Below, one piece after another: positions 49,914 through 58,564 of a DNA stretch of 64,000 nt. The DNA comes from an uncultured Collinsella sp. (GTDB taxonomy: Bacteria; Actinomycetota; Coriobacteriia; Coriobacteriales; Coriobacteriaceae): positions 1 through 64,000 of the forward strand of contig CAUBIC010000005.1 of assembly GCA_958435945.1 (NCBI GenBank), written 5' to 3'. The first letter of the stretch is position 1. Every line of letters begins with the position of its first letter. The notes beneath the pieces were generated by a model. The model saw nothing but the letters and a program-made list of their open reading frames with translations. It ran no database searches and was not told the origin of the DNA. Position numbers and translations under genes: made by a program.

Positions 49914-52472
49914 ATGGAATTTTACGCAAGCTGCCCCGAGGGCTTTGAGTCCGCACTCGCCGATGAGCTTAAACGCCTCGGGCTTTCGCATGTTCGCCGG
50001 CTGAAGGGCCGCGCCACGTTTGAGGGCGAGCTCGAAGAAGGCTACCGCGCCTGTCTGTGGTCGCGCCTAGCGAGCCGCGTGTTTGCGGTGCTCGGGCGCT
50101 TTGAGGCGCAGGATGCCGACGAGCTGTACGATAGCGTTTACGACATCACCTGGGAGACCATCATCCGCCCCGGCGCCACCATCGCCATCACCGCCCGCGG
50201 CGTGACCGAGCAGCTGCGCAACACGCGCTTCTCGTCCCTGCGCGCCAAGGACGCGCTGTGCGACCGTCTGGCCGAGACCACGGGCCGTCGCGCCGATGTC
50301 GACGTTGCCGATCCCGACGTTCACCTGTTGCTTTCGCTGCGCCAGCGCCGCGCGAGCATCAGCCTGGATCTTTCGGGCGACCCGCTGTTCAAGCGCCTGC
50401 CGCCCGCGGCGACCCGCGCCGGCGAGGGTACGCACGTGCTGCGCCCCGACTACGCCGCCCTGGTGCTTTCGCAGGTCGGCTGGACCATGCTGTGCGAGCG
50501 CGAGCTGACGGCCGACGATTACGAGAACGAGGCTCTGCCCACGCTGATCGACGCCTCGTGCGCCGGCGGCGGCCTGCTGCTGGAGGCCGTGAATATCCTG
50601 ACTGACCGTGCACCGGGCGCCGCCCGCGAGCGCTGGGGCTTTGAGGGCTGGCAGCTGCACGACGCCGCCCTGTGGGAGCAGCTGCTTACCGAGGCACGCG
50701 AGCGCGAGGCGGCAGCACGCGAGCGCCAGGCACGCATCGTGGCCGTGGATGTTGACCCCGCCGCCCGCAAGACCGCTGAGCGCATGGTCAAGTGCGCCGG
50801 CTACAAGCGCTTTGTCGATTTTTGCGCCGCCAAGTCCGCCACCGTGCTGGACCACGCGGGCGCCGTCGCCGGTGCCGCCGTGATCGCGGATACGACCGAG
50901 ACACCGCTTTCGCTCATGCACGACGCCATGACGCTGGTCGGCGAGCTGCGCCGCGCGCCCGAGCTTGCCGCGGCGCCGGTCGCCGCACTCACCCGCGACA
51001 GATTGCTGGCCCGCGCGCTCCACGCCGAGCCCGAGCGCTCGATTGCCGTCATGCCCAACAACGAGGAGGCAACTATTGAGGTTTGGCCCTCGCTCGATCA
51101 CGCCGCCGCGGCATTTGAAGCTGCGACCAGTGCAGGTGCTGAGGAGCAGACCGCAGGTGCCCAAGACGAAGCCGCCGGCACCCCCATGCCCGAGCCTGCC
51201 GCCATGCTCGACCTGGGCGACGGCAAGACGCTGCCCGTGCTCATCTCGGAGTCCGAGCAGTTCGCCAACCGCCTGCGCAAGAATGCCCGTCTGCGCCGCA
51301 AGTGGGCCAAGCGCGAGGGTGTGAGCTGCTACCGCGTCTACGATGCCGACCTGCCCGATTACTCCGCCGCCATCGACCTGTACGAGGGCTGCCCGCAGAC
51401 GCCGGGACGCTGGCTCGTCATCGCCGAATACGCCGCGCCCAAGACCATCGACCCCGCACTGGCCCAGGCCCGCATGCTCGACATTCTGGCCATCGCGCCG
51501 CGCATCCTAGATGTTCCGGCCGAGCACGTGCACGCCAAGGCCCGCATGCGTTCGCGCGGCGGCTCGCAGTACGGCAAGCAGGGCGCCGGCAAGGGCGGAT
51601 CGGGAGAACGCGCCAACATCGCGCGCCGTCGCCTGCCGCTCATCGAAGAGGGCGGGCTCACCTTTGCCGTCAACTTTGACGACTATCTGGATGTGGGCAT
51701 CTTCCTGGATCACCGCGTCACCCGCAACCTAGTGCGCGAGCACGCCAAGCAGGCGCGCCGCTTCCTCAACCTGTTTGCCTACACCGGCACCGCCACCTGC
51801 TATGCGGCAGACGGCGGCGTCGAGGAGACCGTGACGGTCGACCTTTCCAACACCTACCTGGACTGGGCCGAGCGCAATATGCGCCAGAACGGCTTTGTTG
51901 GTCCGCAGCATCATTTTGTGCGCGACGACGTGCTCGCCTGGATTCGCGACCAGCGCCAGACGCGCAACCGCTGGGACTTGATCTTTGTCGACCCGCCCAC
52001 GTTCTCGAACTCGTCCAAGATGGGCCGCCGCACCTGGGATGTCCAGCGCGACCATGTTGAGCTTTTGGCCGGCGTATCGCGCCTGCTCGCACAGGGCGGC
52101 CACGCCATCTTTAGCTGCAACCTGCGCGGCTTCCGCCCCGAGACACGCAAGCTCGCGCGCGCGGGCGTGGTGCTGGAGGACATTACGGCGCAGACCATCC
52201 CCGAGGATTTCGCACGCAACCAGAAGGTGCACCACTGCTATATCGTGCGCCGCCTGCCCATTGAGGACGCCATGGCCGAGGTCGGCTTTAGCGCCGAGGA
52301 GATTGCCGAGCGTGTCGAGGAGCTGCGCAACCCCGAGGCCCGCAAGCCTCGCGCGGCAGTACCCGCGCACGCGCAGGCCGGAGACCGAGGGCCGCGCGGC
52401 GACGGCAAACCCTCCCCCGCCGGCAAGCCCAAAAAGAAGAAGTTCTACGCCAGCAAACCCAGGGGCAAATAA
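49914..52472 (+). CDS. rlmL: RlmKL-type 23S rRNA methyltransferase with degenerate RlmL half
   Basis: Bifunctional-type rRNA guanine methyltransferase, 852 residues. The THUMP-containing N-terminus (FYASCPEGFESALADEL ... SISLDLSGDPL) and the RlmK half (YRVYDADLPDY, FLNLFAYTGTATCYA, catalytic DPPTFSNSSKM near Asp693) align well with the family and look intact. In the RlmL half the SAM motif, normally DPMCGSGT, reads DASCAGGG (from Asp213), and the NPPYGERL catalytic motif is replaced by IADTTETPL (about residue 324). So m2G2445 activity is probably lost while m7G2069 activity is kept. A basic tail (KPKKKKFYASKPRGK) ends the protein. Confidence 0.92.
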   Translation: MEFYASCPEGFESALADELKRLGLSHVRRLKGRATFEGELEEGYRACLWSRLASRVFAVLGRFEAQDADELYDSVYDITWETIIRPGATIAITARGVTEQLRNTRFSSLRAKDALCDRLAETTGRRADVDVADPDVHLLLSLRQRRASISLDLSGDPLFKRLPPAATRAGEGTHVLRPDYAALVLSQVGWTMLCERELTADDYENEALPTLIDASCAGGGLLLEAVNILTDRAPGAARERWGFEGWQLHDAALWEQLLTEAREREAAARERQARIVAVDVDPAARKTAERMVKCAGYKRFVDFCAAKSATVLDHAGAVAGAAVIADTTETPLSLMHDAMTLVGELRRAPELAAAPVAALTRDRLLARALHAEPERSIAVMPNNEEATIEVWPSLDHAAAAFEAATSAGAEEQTAGAQDEAAGTPMPEPAAMLDLGDGKTLPVLISESEQFANRLRKNARLRRKWAKREGVSCYRVYDADLPDYSAAIDLYEGCPQTPGRWLVIAEYAAPKTIDPALAQARMLDILAIAPRILDVPAEHVHAKARMRSRGGSQYGKQGAGKGGSGERANIARRRLPLIEEGGLTFAVNFDDYLDVGIFLDHRVTRNLVREHAKQARRFLNLFAYTGTATCYAADGGVEETVTVDLSNTYLDWAERNMRQNGFVGPQHHFVRDDVLAWIRDQRQTRNRWDLIFVDPPTFSNSSKMGRRTWDVQRDHVELLAGVSRLLAQGGHAIFSCNLRGFRPETRKLARAGVVLEDITAQTIPEDFARNQKVHHCYIVRRLPIEDAMAEVGFSAEEIAERVEELRNPEARKPRAAVPAHAQAGDRGPRGDGKPSPAGKPKKKKFYASKPRGK

Positions 52473-52477
52473 ACAAA

Positions 52478-52542
52478 GTTGCGGTGGAATATGGACTGTT
52501 TGGCCGCCAAATAGGCCATTTCCGTCCGTATTTCACCGCAAC
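52478..52542. terminator. Large hairpin in the convergent gap
   Basis: GTTGCGGTG...GGAC...GGCC (52478-52505) folds onto GGCC...GTCCG...CACCGCAAC (52514-52542) with few mismatches. It lies between the rlmKL-like and kdpE-like stop codons and may end both transcripts, although no long T run follows. Confidence 0.5.
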
Positions 52543-52567
52543 TCATATTGGGACGGTGGTTGGCGAT

Positions 52568-53281
52568 CTAGCCTTGGGTGACCAATCGGTAACCGATGCC
52601 CACGTGTGTTTGGATATAGCGCGGGTGCGCGGGGTCGGACTCGATCTTCTTGCGCAGCGTGCCCATAAAGACGCGCAGGCTCGCCAGGTCGCTCTTAGTT
52701 GCCGTACCCCAAATCTCGTGCAGGATAAACTGGTGCGTTAGTACCTTGTCGGCGTTATGTGCCAGCAGGCACAAGAGCTTGTACTCAATCGGCGTCAGAT
52801 GCAGCTCCTCGCCATCCATCGTGGCAATGCCGGCATCAAAGTCGATATGCAGCTCACCGGTATCGAACGAGCCCTCGGAGGCAACACCACCCGCCTGCGC
52901 ATACGAAAGGCGCCTGAGCGTCGTGCGAATGCGCGCGAGCAGTTCCTCGACCGAAAACGGCTTGGTCAGGTAGTCGTCGGCACCGGCATCGAGCGCGCGG
53001 ATCTTGTCCGCGTCCTCGCTGCGCGCCGAGACCACAATGATCGGCATGCCCGACCATGTGCGCACCGACTCCACCACCTTGACGCCGTCCATATCGGGCA
53101 GGCCCAGATCGAGCAGCACAATGCTCGGCGCCTGCGATGAGGCGGCGGCGATGGCGGCATGGGCGGTCTCCACAGCCATATGACGCAAGCCGTGCGCCTC
53201 GAGCGCGGCAACAATAAGATTGCGAACGGCGGGGTCGTCCTCAACGACCAAGATGAGCGGTTTTACGGCAGAGTTCGGCAC
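52568..53281 (-). CDS. KdpE-like response regulator
   Basis: OmpR/KdpE-family regulator, 237 residues. Receiver domain: acidic pair EDD, phospho-acceptor Asp in LLDLGLPDMDG, Lys in TKPFS. Winged-helix domain: LTPIEYKLLCLLAHNADKVLTHQFILHEIWG and RKKIESDP..PRYIQTHVGIGYRL, the last close to KdpE. The GTG at 53281 has AAGGAG 7 bases upstream. It lies 4 bases after the sensor kinase gene and is its cognate partner. No kdpFABC lies in the window. Confidence 0.93.
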   Translation of the reverse strand: MPNSAVKPLILVVEDDPAVRNLIVAALEAHGLRHMAVETAHAAIAAASSQAPSIVLLDLGLPDMDGVKVVESVRTWSGMPIIVVSARSEDADKIRALDAGADDYLTKPFSVEELLARIRTTLRRLSYAQAGGVASEGSFDTGELHIDFDAGIATMDGEELHLTPIEYKLLCLLAHNADKVLTHQFILHEIWGTATKSDLASLRVFMGTLRKKIESDPAHPRYIQTHVGIGYRLVTQG

Positions 53282-53285
53282 AGCG

Positions 53286-54911
53286 CTACTCCTTATCAAA
53301 CGAAACGTCGGCGGCGGGAAGTTCAATCGTAAAGACCGAACCGTGCGGGTCCGCCGCGGCAACCTCTATGCTACCGCCATGTGCCAACGCAATGGAACGG
53401 CAGAGCGAAAGACCCAAGCCAACGCTGCGGTGGCTGTCGGCCAGACCATGGTTGGCGGTATAGAACGACTCGAAGATCCGTTCGCGATCCTCGGGTGCGA
53501 TGCCCGGACCATCATCGGCCACCGAGCACGCCACGCGTCCATCGTCGACGCTAATCGAAATCATGATATGCGAGCCCGCGGGCGTATAGGTGATGGCGTT
53601 GTTCACCAGATTGACCACCAGCTGCACCATCAGGCGTGCATCGACGTTGACGAGCGCCGGCTCATCGCACGCCACCACCTTAAGGTCGTGCTCGCGCACG
53701 GCAGGGTTCACGTGGCGCAGCGCCTCCTCGACGATATCGTCCATGAGCTCGAGCGTGGTCGACAGGCGCATACCGCCACCCTCGAGCTTGGTGATGGCGA
53801 GCAGATTCTCGACGGTGGCGTTGAGCCATTGCGCATCCGAGCGAATGGACAGGAGCAGGCCGCGGCGCGTTTGGGCGTCGAGCACGGCGGTGCCGGTCGA
53901 GCCCTGGTCGAGCAGCACGTCGGCATTACCCGAAATACTGGTAAGCGGCGTGCGCAGATCGTGCGAGATTGAGCGCAGCAGGTTGGCGCGCAACTGTTCG
54001 TTTTTGGCGAGCACCGCCGCCTCCTCGCGGGCCTCCATGGCGCGGGCGCGATCGAGTGCCAGCTCGCCTTCGCTCACGATAGCATCGGCAAGCGTCCGCT
54101 CCTCATGCGTCAGCACGTCGGGCTCGGCAACGATAGCCAGCACGCCCACCACCGAGGCGGGGTCGCCCGAGCGCACGAAGCCGTCGCCCGTGCGAACCGT
54201 CAGGTAGATGCCATAAAACGCCGAGCCGCCAAACGTGGCGTCGAGCGGCGTTCCCACATAGGCGGACGCCGAGAGCCGCGGCGGCATCTGCGGCGCCAGC
54301 TCGTGCACCGGCGCGGCATCGCCCACGGCCGTGTACGTCGCACGCGGCAGCAGGTCATCGCCCTCGGCGTCAGCGCTGTACCACACGACCGGACAGCCCG
54401 AAAGACGCGCCAGCTGCGTTGCCATGGCATGGACAATCTGCTGCTGATCGGCGCACCGCTGCAGCATGCGGTTGGTCTCGAGCACCATATGCGTGCGGCG
54501 GTCGCTGGCGGCAGCCTGTGCCAAGGCGCGGCGCAGGGCCAACGCAATCGAGCTCGACACAAGCGAGACCACGAACATGATGAAGAACATGCCGGGATAG
54601 ACGCGGTCGATAAGCGACAGCGAGTAGCGCGGGTCGACAAACAAGAAGTTGTAGAGCGCCACGGCGGCAGCCGAGCTCAGCAAGCAATACAGGCGACTCC
54701 AGGTAAAGAATGCGCACAGCTGAACGGCGAACACATAGACGATCATGATGCTCGGCGCGAGACCCGGATGGTCGAGCAGAGCGCCCACAATCGTCGCCGC
54801 GACCAGCAACCCCGCCGATACGCAGGCGTCATACAGAGGAGTGCGGCGCGTCAGCGTTGTGCGCCGCCACCAAAAGCTATCGGCAATATCGCCGTCCGTA
54901 CGGACGTCCAT
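53286..54911 (-). CDS. KdpD-like sensor histidine kinase lacking the N-terminal KdpD domain
   Basis: Membrane histidine kinase, 541 residues. DUF4118-type four-helix region (about residues 28-130, with YNFLFVDPRYSLSL), a GAF-like region (about 150-290), the His box LRSISHDLRTPLTSISGNADVLL with the phospho-acceptor near 316, and a HATPase domain (VQLVVNLVNNAITYTP, DDGPGIAPEDRERIFESFYT, GLGLSLC). Full KdpD has about 400 further N-terminal residues (KdpD and Usp domains), absent here. It is encoded between a potassium transporter and the KdpE-like gene, so a role in potassium or osmotic control is likely. Confidence 0.9.
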   Translation of the reverse strand: MDVRTDGDIADSFWWRRTTLTRRTPLYDACVSAGLLVAATIVGALLDHPGLAPSIMIVYVFAVQLCAFFTWSRLYCLLSSAAAVALYNFLFVDPRYSLSLIDRVYPGMFFIMFVVSLVSSSIALALRRALAQAAASDRRTHMVLETNRMLQRCADQQQIVHAMATQLARLSGCPVVWYSADAEGDDLLPRATYTAVGDAAPVHELAPQMPPRLSASAYVGTPLDATFGGSAFYGIYLTVRTGDGFVRSGDPASVVGVLAIVAEPDVLTHEERTLADAIVSEGELALDRARAMEAREEAAVLAKNEQLRANLLRSISHDLRTPLTSISGNADVLLDQGSTGTAVLDAQTRRGLLLSIRSDAQWLNATVENLLAITKLEGGGMRLSTTLELMDDIVEEALRHVNPAVREHDLKVVACDEPALVNVDARLMVQLVVNLVNNAITYTPAGSHIMISISVDDGRVACSVADDGPGIAPEDRERIFESFYTANHGLADSHRSVGLGLSLCRSIALAHGGSIEVAAADPHGSVFTIELPAADVSFDKE

Positions 54912-54930
54912 CAGCGTTCCACCCCTCTCT

Positions 54931-54978
54931 CAAAAACAAAAACCACCACAAAGGGGACAGGCACCTTTGTGGTGGTTT
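54931..54978 (-). terminator. Terminator downstream of the small membrane protein
   Basis: A 14-bp stem, AACCACCACAAAGG (54941-54954) with CCTTTGTGGTGGTT (54964-54977), is followed on the minus strand by TTTTTGTTTTTG. It separates the kup/small-protein unit from the kinase-regulator unit. Confidence 0.85.
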
Positions 54979-55024
54979 CCCCTTGTGGTGGTTCCAAGTG
55001 TAAAGCCTTTGCAACCTGCGGACG

Positions 55025-55219
55025 TTAGACAAACAGCACGTGCGCAAGCAGTGCGCACACGCACGCCGCGACAAGCACCGTCACCACGATCGAAATCACG
55101 CGGTCGGCCATGTCCATGTTGGCCCGATTCGTAAAGAACCGATCTTCGGCAGCATCGGCGCGTACCTCACGCACCAGCTCGGTCGCAAAATCGCAACCGT
55201 CAAGCACCTTTGCATCCAT
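55025..55219 (-). CDS. Small single-pass membrane protein, unknown
   Basis: A 64-residue protein with a charged N-terminal half (MDAKVLDGCDFATELVREVR) and one C-terminal membrane helix (VISIVVTVLVAACVCALLAHVLFV). GGAGG lies 5-6 bases upstream of the ATG at 55219, a strong ribosome site that supports a real gene. It lies 69 bases after kup on the same strand, before a terminator. It could be a regulatory subunit of Kup or of the sensor kinase; this is only positional inference. Confidence 0.65.
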   Translation of the reverse strand: MDAKVLDGCDFATELVREVRADAAEDRFFTNRANMDMADRVISIVVTVLVAACVCALLAHVLFV

Positions 55220-55288
55220 GGTTTCCTCCCAGGACTCAATCCCCGTCAATACAAGCCCGCCCGTTCGCAGACAAACCTCGAGCGTCGA

Positions 55289-57316
55289 CTACGGCCGCTC
55301 GTTGGGAGCCAGGCGCTGCATCTTGTTCACGGCCTTGAACTTGGTGAACAGCGGCACGTACTCAAAGCTCACGTTGGAGTTCTCCAGGCCGTACCAACGC
55401 GCAGGCGTGCCGGCGGCGCGGCGGATGATGTACTTGAGCGTGATGGCCGTACGTTCGCTCGGCTCCACATCGCTTTCGGGCGCCAGAAGCTTACGGATCA
55501 GGACAAACTTGAACGTGCCGATGTTACCCGGATCCTTGTAGACCGAGTAGTCATGCGTCTGCGGCGGCAGCTCGCCGGTGGCAGCCAAGTCCTGAACAAC
55601 CTGACGCAGGTAGGCATTGACGCGCTGGTTGATCTTGTAGCCCAGGTACAGATGCACGCGGAACACGTAGTCGGTGCCGAACGTCTCGACCGAATAGGCA
55701 AAGGTGTGCGGTTCGTCCATGGTCTCGACATTCACGAACCACCAGGCGCGGGCACGCTTGGGATGCTTGTCCAAGATCGAATAGACGATATCGCGGTCGA
55801 TGTAGTCGGTATGGGTGTCCTTGGTCAGGTACACGACGTTGTCACTCATGCGCTCGTAACGGTCGTCGTCGCGCAGGCGCTTGAGCTGCGGCAGGTAGCT
55901 GCGCAGCGGCAGCAGCGTAAACTGGCGCTGCTCGACCGCCGTGCCGTTGTACCAGCACACCATAATGCCCATGATGAGTGCAGCCATGAGGATGGTGAAA
56001 TAGCCGCCGTGGAAGAACTTGGTGAGCGAGCTCACGAAGAAGAAGCCTTCGAGCAAAAGGAAGAAGGCCGCGAAGATCCACGGAGCAACCTTGAGCTTGC
56101 GCTCCTCGTGCAGGTAGAAGAAGAGCAGCAGCGTGGTGCACATCATAGTCAGCGTAATGGCAAGGCCGTACGCGGCTTCCATATGCGCCGAGTTCTGGAA
56201 CAGCAGCACCACGATGACGCAGCCGACAAGCATGACGTTGTTGACCATGGGGATGTAGAGCTGGCCCTTGGTCTCGGCAGGGTAGAAGACCTGCATGTGC
56301 GGCATGAGGTCCAGACGGCTGGCCTCGGACACCAGCGAGAATGCGCCGGTGATGAGCGCCTGCGAGGCAATGATGGCCGCAACGGTGGAAAGGCCTACGG
56401 CAAACGGACGCAGACCCGGGGCGAGCATCTGGTAGAACGGGTTGAGGTCGGCAATGCCCATGAGCTCGGGGTTGGCAGCGTTGTTCATAAGCCAAGCGCC
56501 CTGGCCCATATAGGAAAGCAGCAGGCAGCACTTAACGAACGGCCAGGTAGCGTAGATGTTGCCGCGGCCGACGTGGCCCATGTCGGAGTAGAGCGCCTCG
56601 GCACCGGTGGTGGCGAGGAAGCAACTGCCCAGAATCATGATGCCCGCGTGGTTGTTGGGGCTCAGCAAAAAGGCGATGCCGCGCACCGGGTTGAGGCACA
56701 GCAGCACGGCGGGGTGCTGTAAGACAAAGAACAGACCCGTGCCGCCCAGGAACAGGAACCACAGCGTCATGATGGGGCCAAAGGCGTGACCGATCTTGGC
56801 CGTACCGATGCGCTGTACCAAGAAGAGCACGATGATGATGGCGAGCGTAATGGCGACGACGCGACCCTGGTCATCGCCCAGCACGGCATGGACCGCCGGG
56901 ATGGTGCGCAGGCCCTCGATGGCCGTGGTAACGGTAACGGCAGGTGTCAGGATGCCGTCGGCGAGCAGCGCGGCGCCACCCAGCATGGCGGGGATGATGA
57001 GCCACTTGCCGCAGCGCTTGACCAGGCTGTACAGGGCAAAGATGCCGCCCTCACCATGGTTATCGGCGCGCAGCGAGATGAGCACATACTTGATGGTGGT
57101 CAGCAGCGTGACCGTCCACACGACAAGGGAGAGCGCGCCGAGCACGAACTCCTCCGTGACGCTTCCGATGCCGCCGTTGCCGGCAACGAGCGCCTTGGTT
57201 ACATACATAGGGCTGGTGCCGATATCGCCGTACACCACGCCCAGCGTGACGAGCATCGCCGAGATGCTCACAGGAATCGCAGCGTGCGAGGCTGCCTCCT
57301 TGGCCTTTTGTTCCAT
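55289..57316 (-). CDS. kup: KUP-family potassium uptake protein
   Basis: Proton-coupled K+ importer of the KUP/HAK/KT family, 675 residues. GVVYGDIGTSPMYV near the N-terminus is the family signature. LKYVLISLRADNHGEGGIFALY-like sequence and GAEALYSDMGHVGRGNI also match. About twelve membrane helices are followed by a soluble C-terminal domain of about 190 residues. The ATG at 57316 has GGGAGG upstream. TATAAT (57352-57357, minus strand) is a possible -10 box. No c-di-AMP riboswitch is seen in the 118-base leader. The KdpDE-like genes follow it. Confidence 0.95.
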   Translation of the reverse strand: MEQKAKEAASHAAIPVSISAMLVTLGVVYGDIGTSPMYVTKALVAGNGGIGSVTEEFVLGALSLVVWTVTLLTTIKYVLISLRADNHGEGGIFALYSLVKRCGKWLIIPAMLGGAALLADGILTPAVTVTTAIEGLRTIPAVHAVLGDDQGRVVAITLAIIIVLFLVQRIGTAKIGHAFGPIMTLWFLFLGGTGLFFVLQHPAVLLCLNPVRGIAFLLSPNNHAGIMILGSCFLATTGAEALYSDMGHVGRGNIYATWPFVKCCLLLSYMGQGAWLMNNAANPELMGIADLNPFYQMLAPGLRPFAVGLSTVAAIIASQALITGAFSLVSEASRLDLMPHMQVFYPAETKGQLYIPMVNNVMLVGCVIVVLLFQNSAHMEAAYGLAITLTMMCTTLLLFFYLHEERKLKVAPWIFAAFFLLLEGFFFVSSLTKFFHGGYFTILMAALIMGIMVCWYNGTAVEQRQFTLLPLRSYLPQLKRLRDDDRYERMSDNVVYLTKDTHTDYIDRDIVYSILDKHPKRARAWWFVNVETMDEPHTFAYSVETFGTDYVFRVHLYLGYKINQRVNAYLRQVVQDLAATGELPPQTHDYSVYKDPGNIGTFKFVLIRKLLAPESDVEPSERTAITLKYIIRRAAGTPARWYGLENSNVSFEYVPLFTKFKAVNKMQRLAPNERP

Positions 57317-57438
57317 AAGCCGGTTTCCTCCCAACTTTAATGTTCGAAGGGATTATAGGTAATCGGCCCATGTTTTAATGCACTGTTTTCCCAGCTAGAT
57401 AAAGATTTATACAGTCTTTAGGCCACCGCGGCGATATG

Positions 57439-57473
57439 GAATGTGACAAAGGGACTATCCCCTTGTCACATTC
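57439..57473. repeat. 33/35-bp GTGACAAAGG hairpin repeat
   Basis: GAATGTGACAAAGGG and CCCCTTGTCACATTC fold together. It lies between the nitroreductase stop codon and the kup promoter region and may act as a terminator or insulator. Confidence 0.75.
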
Positions 57474-57474
57474 G

Positions 57475-58350
57475 TCATTTTCCGAGCCAGTTTTTGAACC
57501 ACCACTCCATGGAGCGGCTCATCTCGGCCATAAAGGGGCTCGTGTGCTTGCGGGTGTAGATATCCACGACGCGCTCCCCCACCTCGCGGGCGTGCGGGCG
57601 AAACATCGCATCCATCTCGGCCACCTGCGCATCCATAGTCGCGGCATCCGCACGGCAGTAGCGCTCCTCGTGCACCAGGTTCACCACGGGGTGCGCGATT
57701 GCCGGGCGCTCCTTACGGGGCGTGCCGATGATGAGCATCGACAGCGGCATGGTATAGGGCGGCAGATCGAGCAGCACGGCAACTTCCTCGGCGTTCTCGA
57801 CGATGTCGCCGATATAGCAGCTCCCCAGCCCCAGGGCCTCGGCGGCAACCACGGCGTTTTGCGCGGCGATCACGGCATCCTGAGCCGCGATGGCAAAGTC
57901 GCCCAGACCCGGCGCGCGGCGGGGCGCCTTGCCCGTACGCTCTACAAACTCGGGCTCAAAGCAGCCCACGTGCTTAAACAGATCGATCCACTTGGCATAG
58001 TCGACCACAAATATAAGTGCCCAGGGCGCCTTGGCGATCATGGGCTGGTGGTCGCACAGGTCGGCCAGGCGGTCGAGCGTTGCCTGCTCGCGGATGCTCA
58101 CGATGGAATACATCATCATGGCGCCCGCCGACGGCGCGCGGCTCGCCGCATGCAAGATCGCCGCCCGCTGCTCGTCGGTCACCGCCACGGGACGGTCGTC
58201 GTCATCACGCGCGAAGGCACGCGTGGACGAGCGGTGTTCCAAGATGTCCAGCGCCGCGTTGCCCGTAGTCTCGACCGGATAGCCGCCCGCGTCCACGCCC
58301 ACAGCTCCGCCGCAGTACTCGGTGCCCGTCATACAAACCTGCTCGCCCAT
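57475..58350 (-). CDS. Nitroreductase-family flavoprotein
   Basis: FMN-dependent oxidoreductase, 291 residues, cytoplasmic. RSSTRAFARD near residue 40, ASRAPSAGAMMMYSIVSI (FMN phosphate region), and AAEALGLGSCYIGDIVENAEEVAVLLDLPPYTMPLSMLIIGTPRKERP (flavin-binding C-terminal part) are typical. An N-terminal extension of about 30 residues precedes the core. Acceptor unknown. It is monocistronic; its 5' neighbour is the divergent LTA-synthase-like gene. Confidence 0.9.
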   Translation of the reverse strand: MGEQVCMTGTEYCGGAVGVDAGGYPVETTGNAALDILEHRSSTRAFARDDDDRPVAVTDEQRAAILHAASRAPSAGAMMMYSIVSIREQATLDRLADLCDHQPMIAKAPWALIFVVDYAKWIDLFKHVGCFEPEFVERTGKAPRRAPGLGDFAIAAQDAVIAAQNAVVAAEALGLGSCYIGDIVENAEEVAVLLDLPPYTMPLSMLIIGTPRKERPAIAHPVVNLVHEERYCRADAATMDAQVAEMDAMFRPHAREVGERVVDIYTRKHTSPFMAEMSRSMEWWFKNWLGK

Positions 58351-58564
58351 AGCTCTATCCTCGCTAATTCTTTAAGAAGCCTTTACGTTTCCGTGTAATT
58401 CCCGTCCATTATCGCGCAGGCCGCCACTACATTGCGCCACACCGCCGCACGTGCGCGTTAATATGGCTGGTTGTTGTGCGCAGCCACCAATTGCAGCGCA
58501 TATCTTGGTAACAATCGGGTAAACCCCCGCTTTCGTAGGTTTTAAGTTTGTGAGGAGTCTCAGC

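Noticed and set aside
55040..56722. Antisense open frame over kup
   Set aside because: It is a shadow of kup, with no start signal or motif.
57317..57435. c-di-AMP (ydaO-type) riboswitch upstream of kup
   Set aside because: The leader is only about 118 bases and shows none of the conserved ydaO elements; only a TATAAT box is seen.
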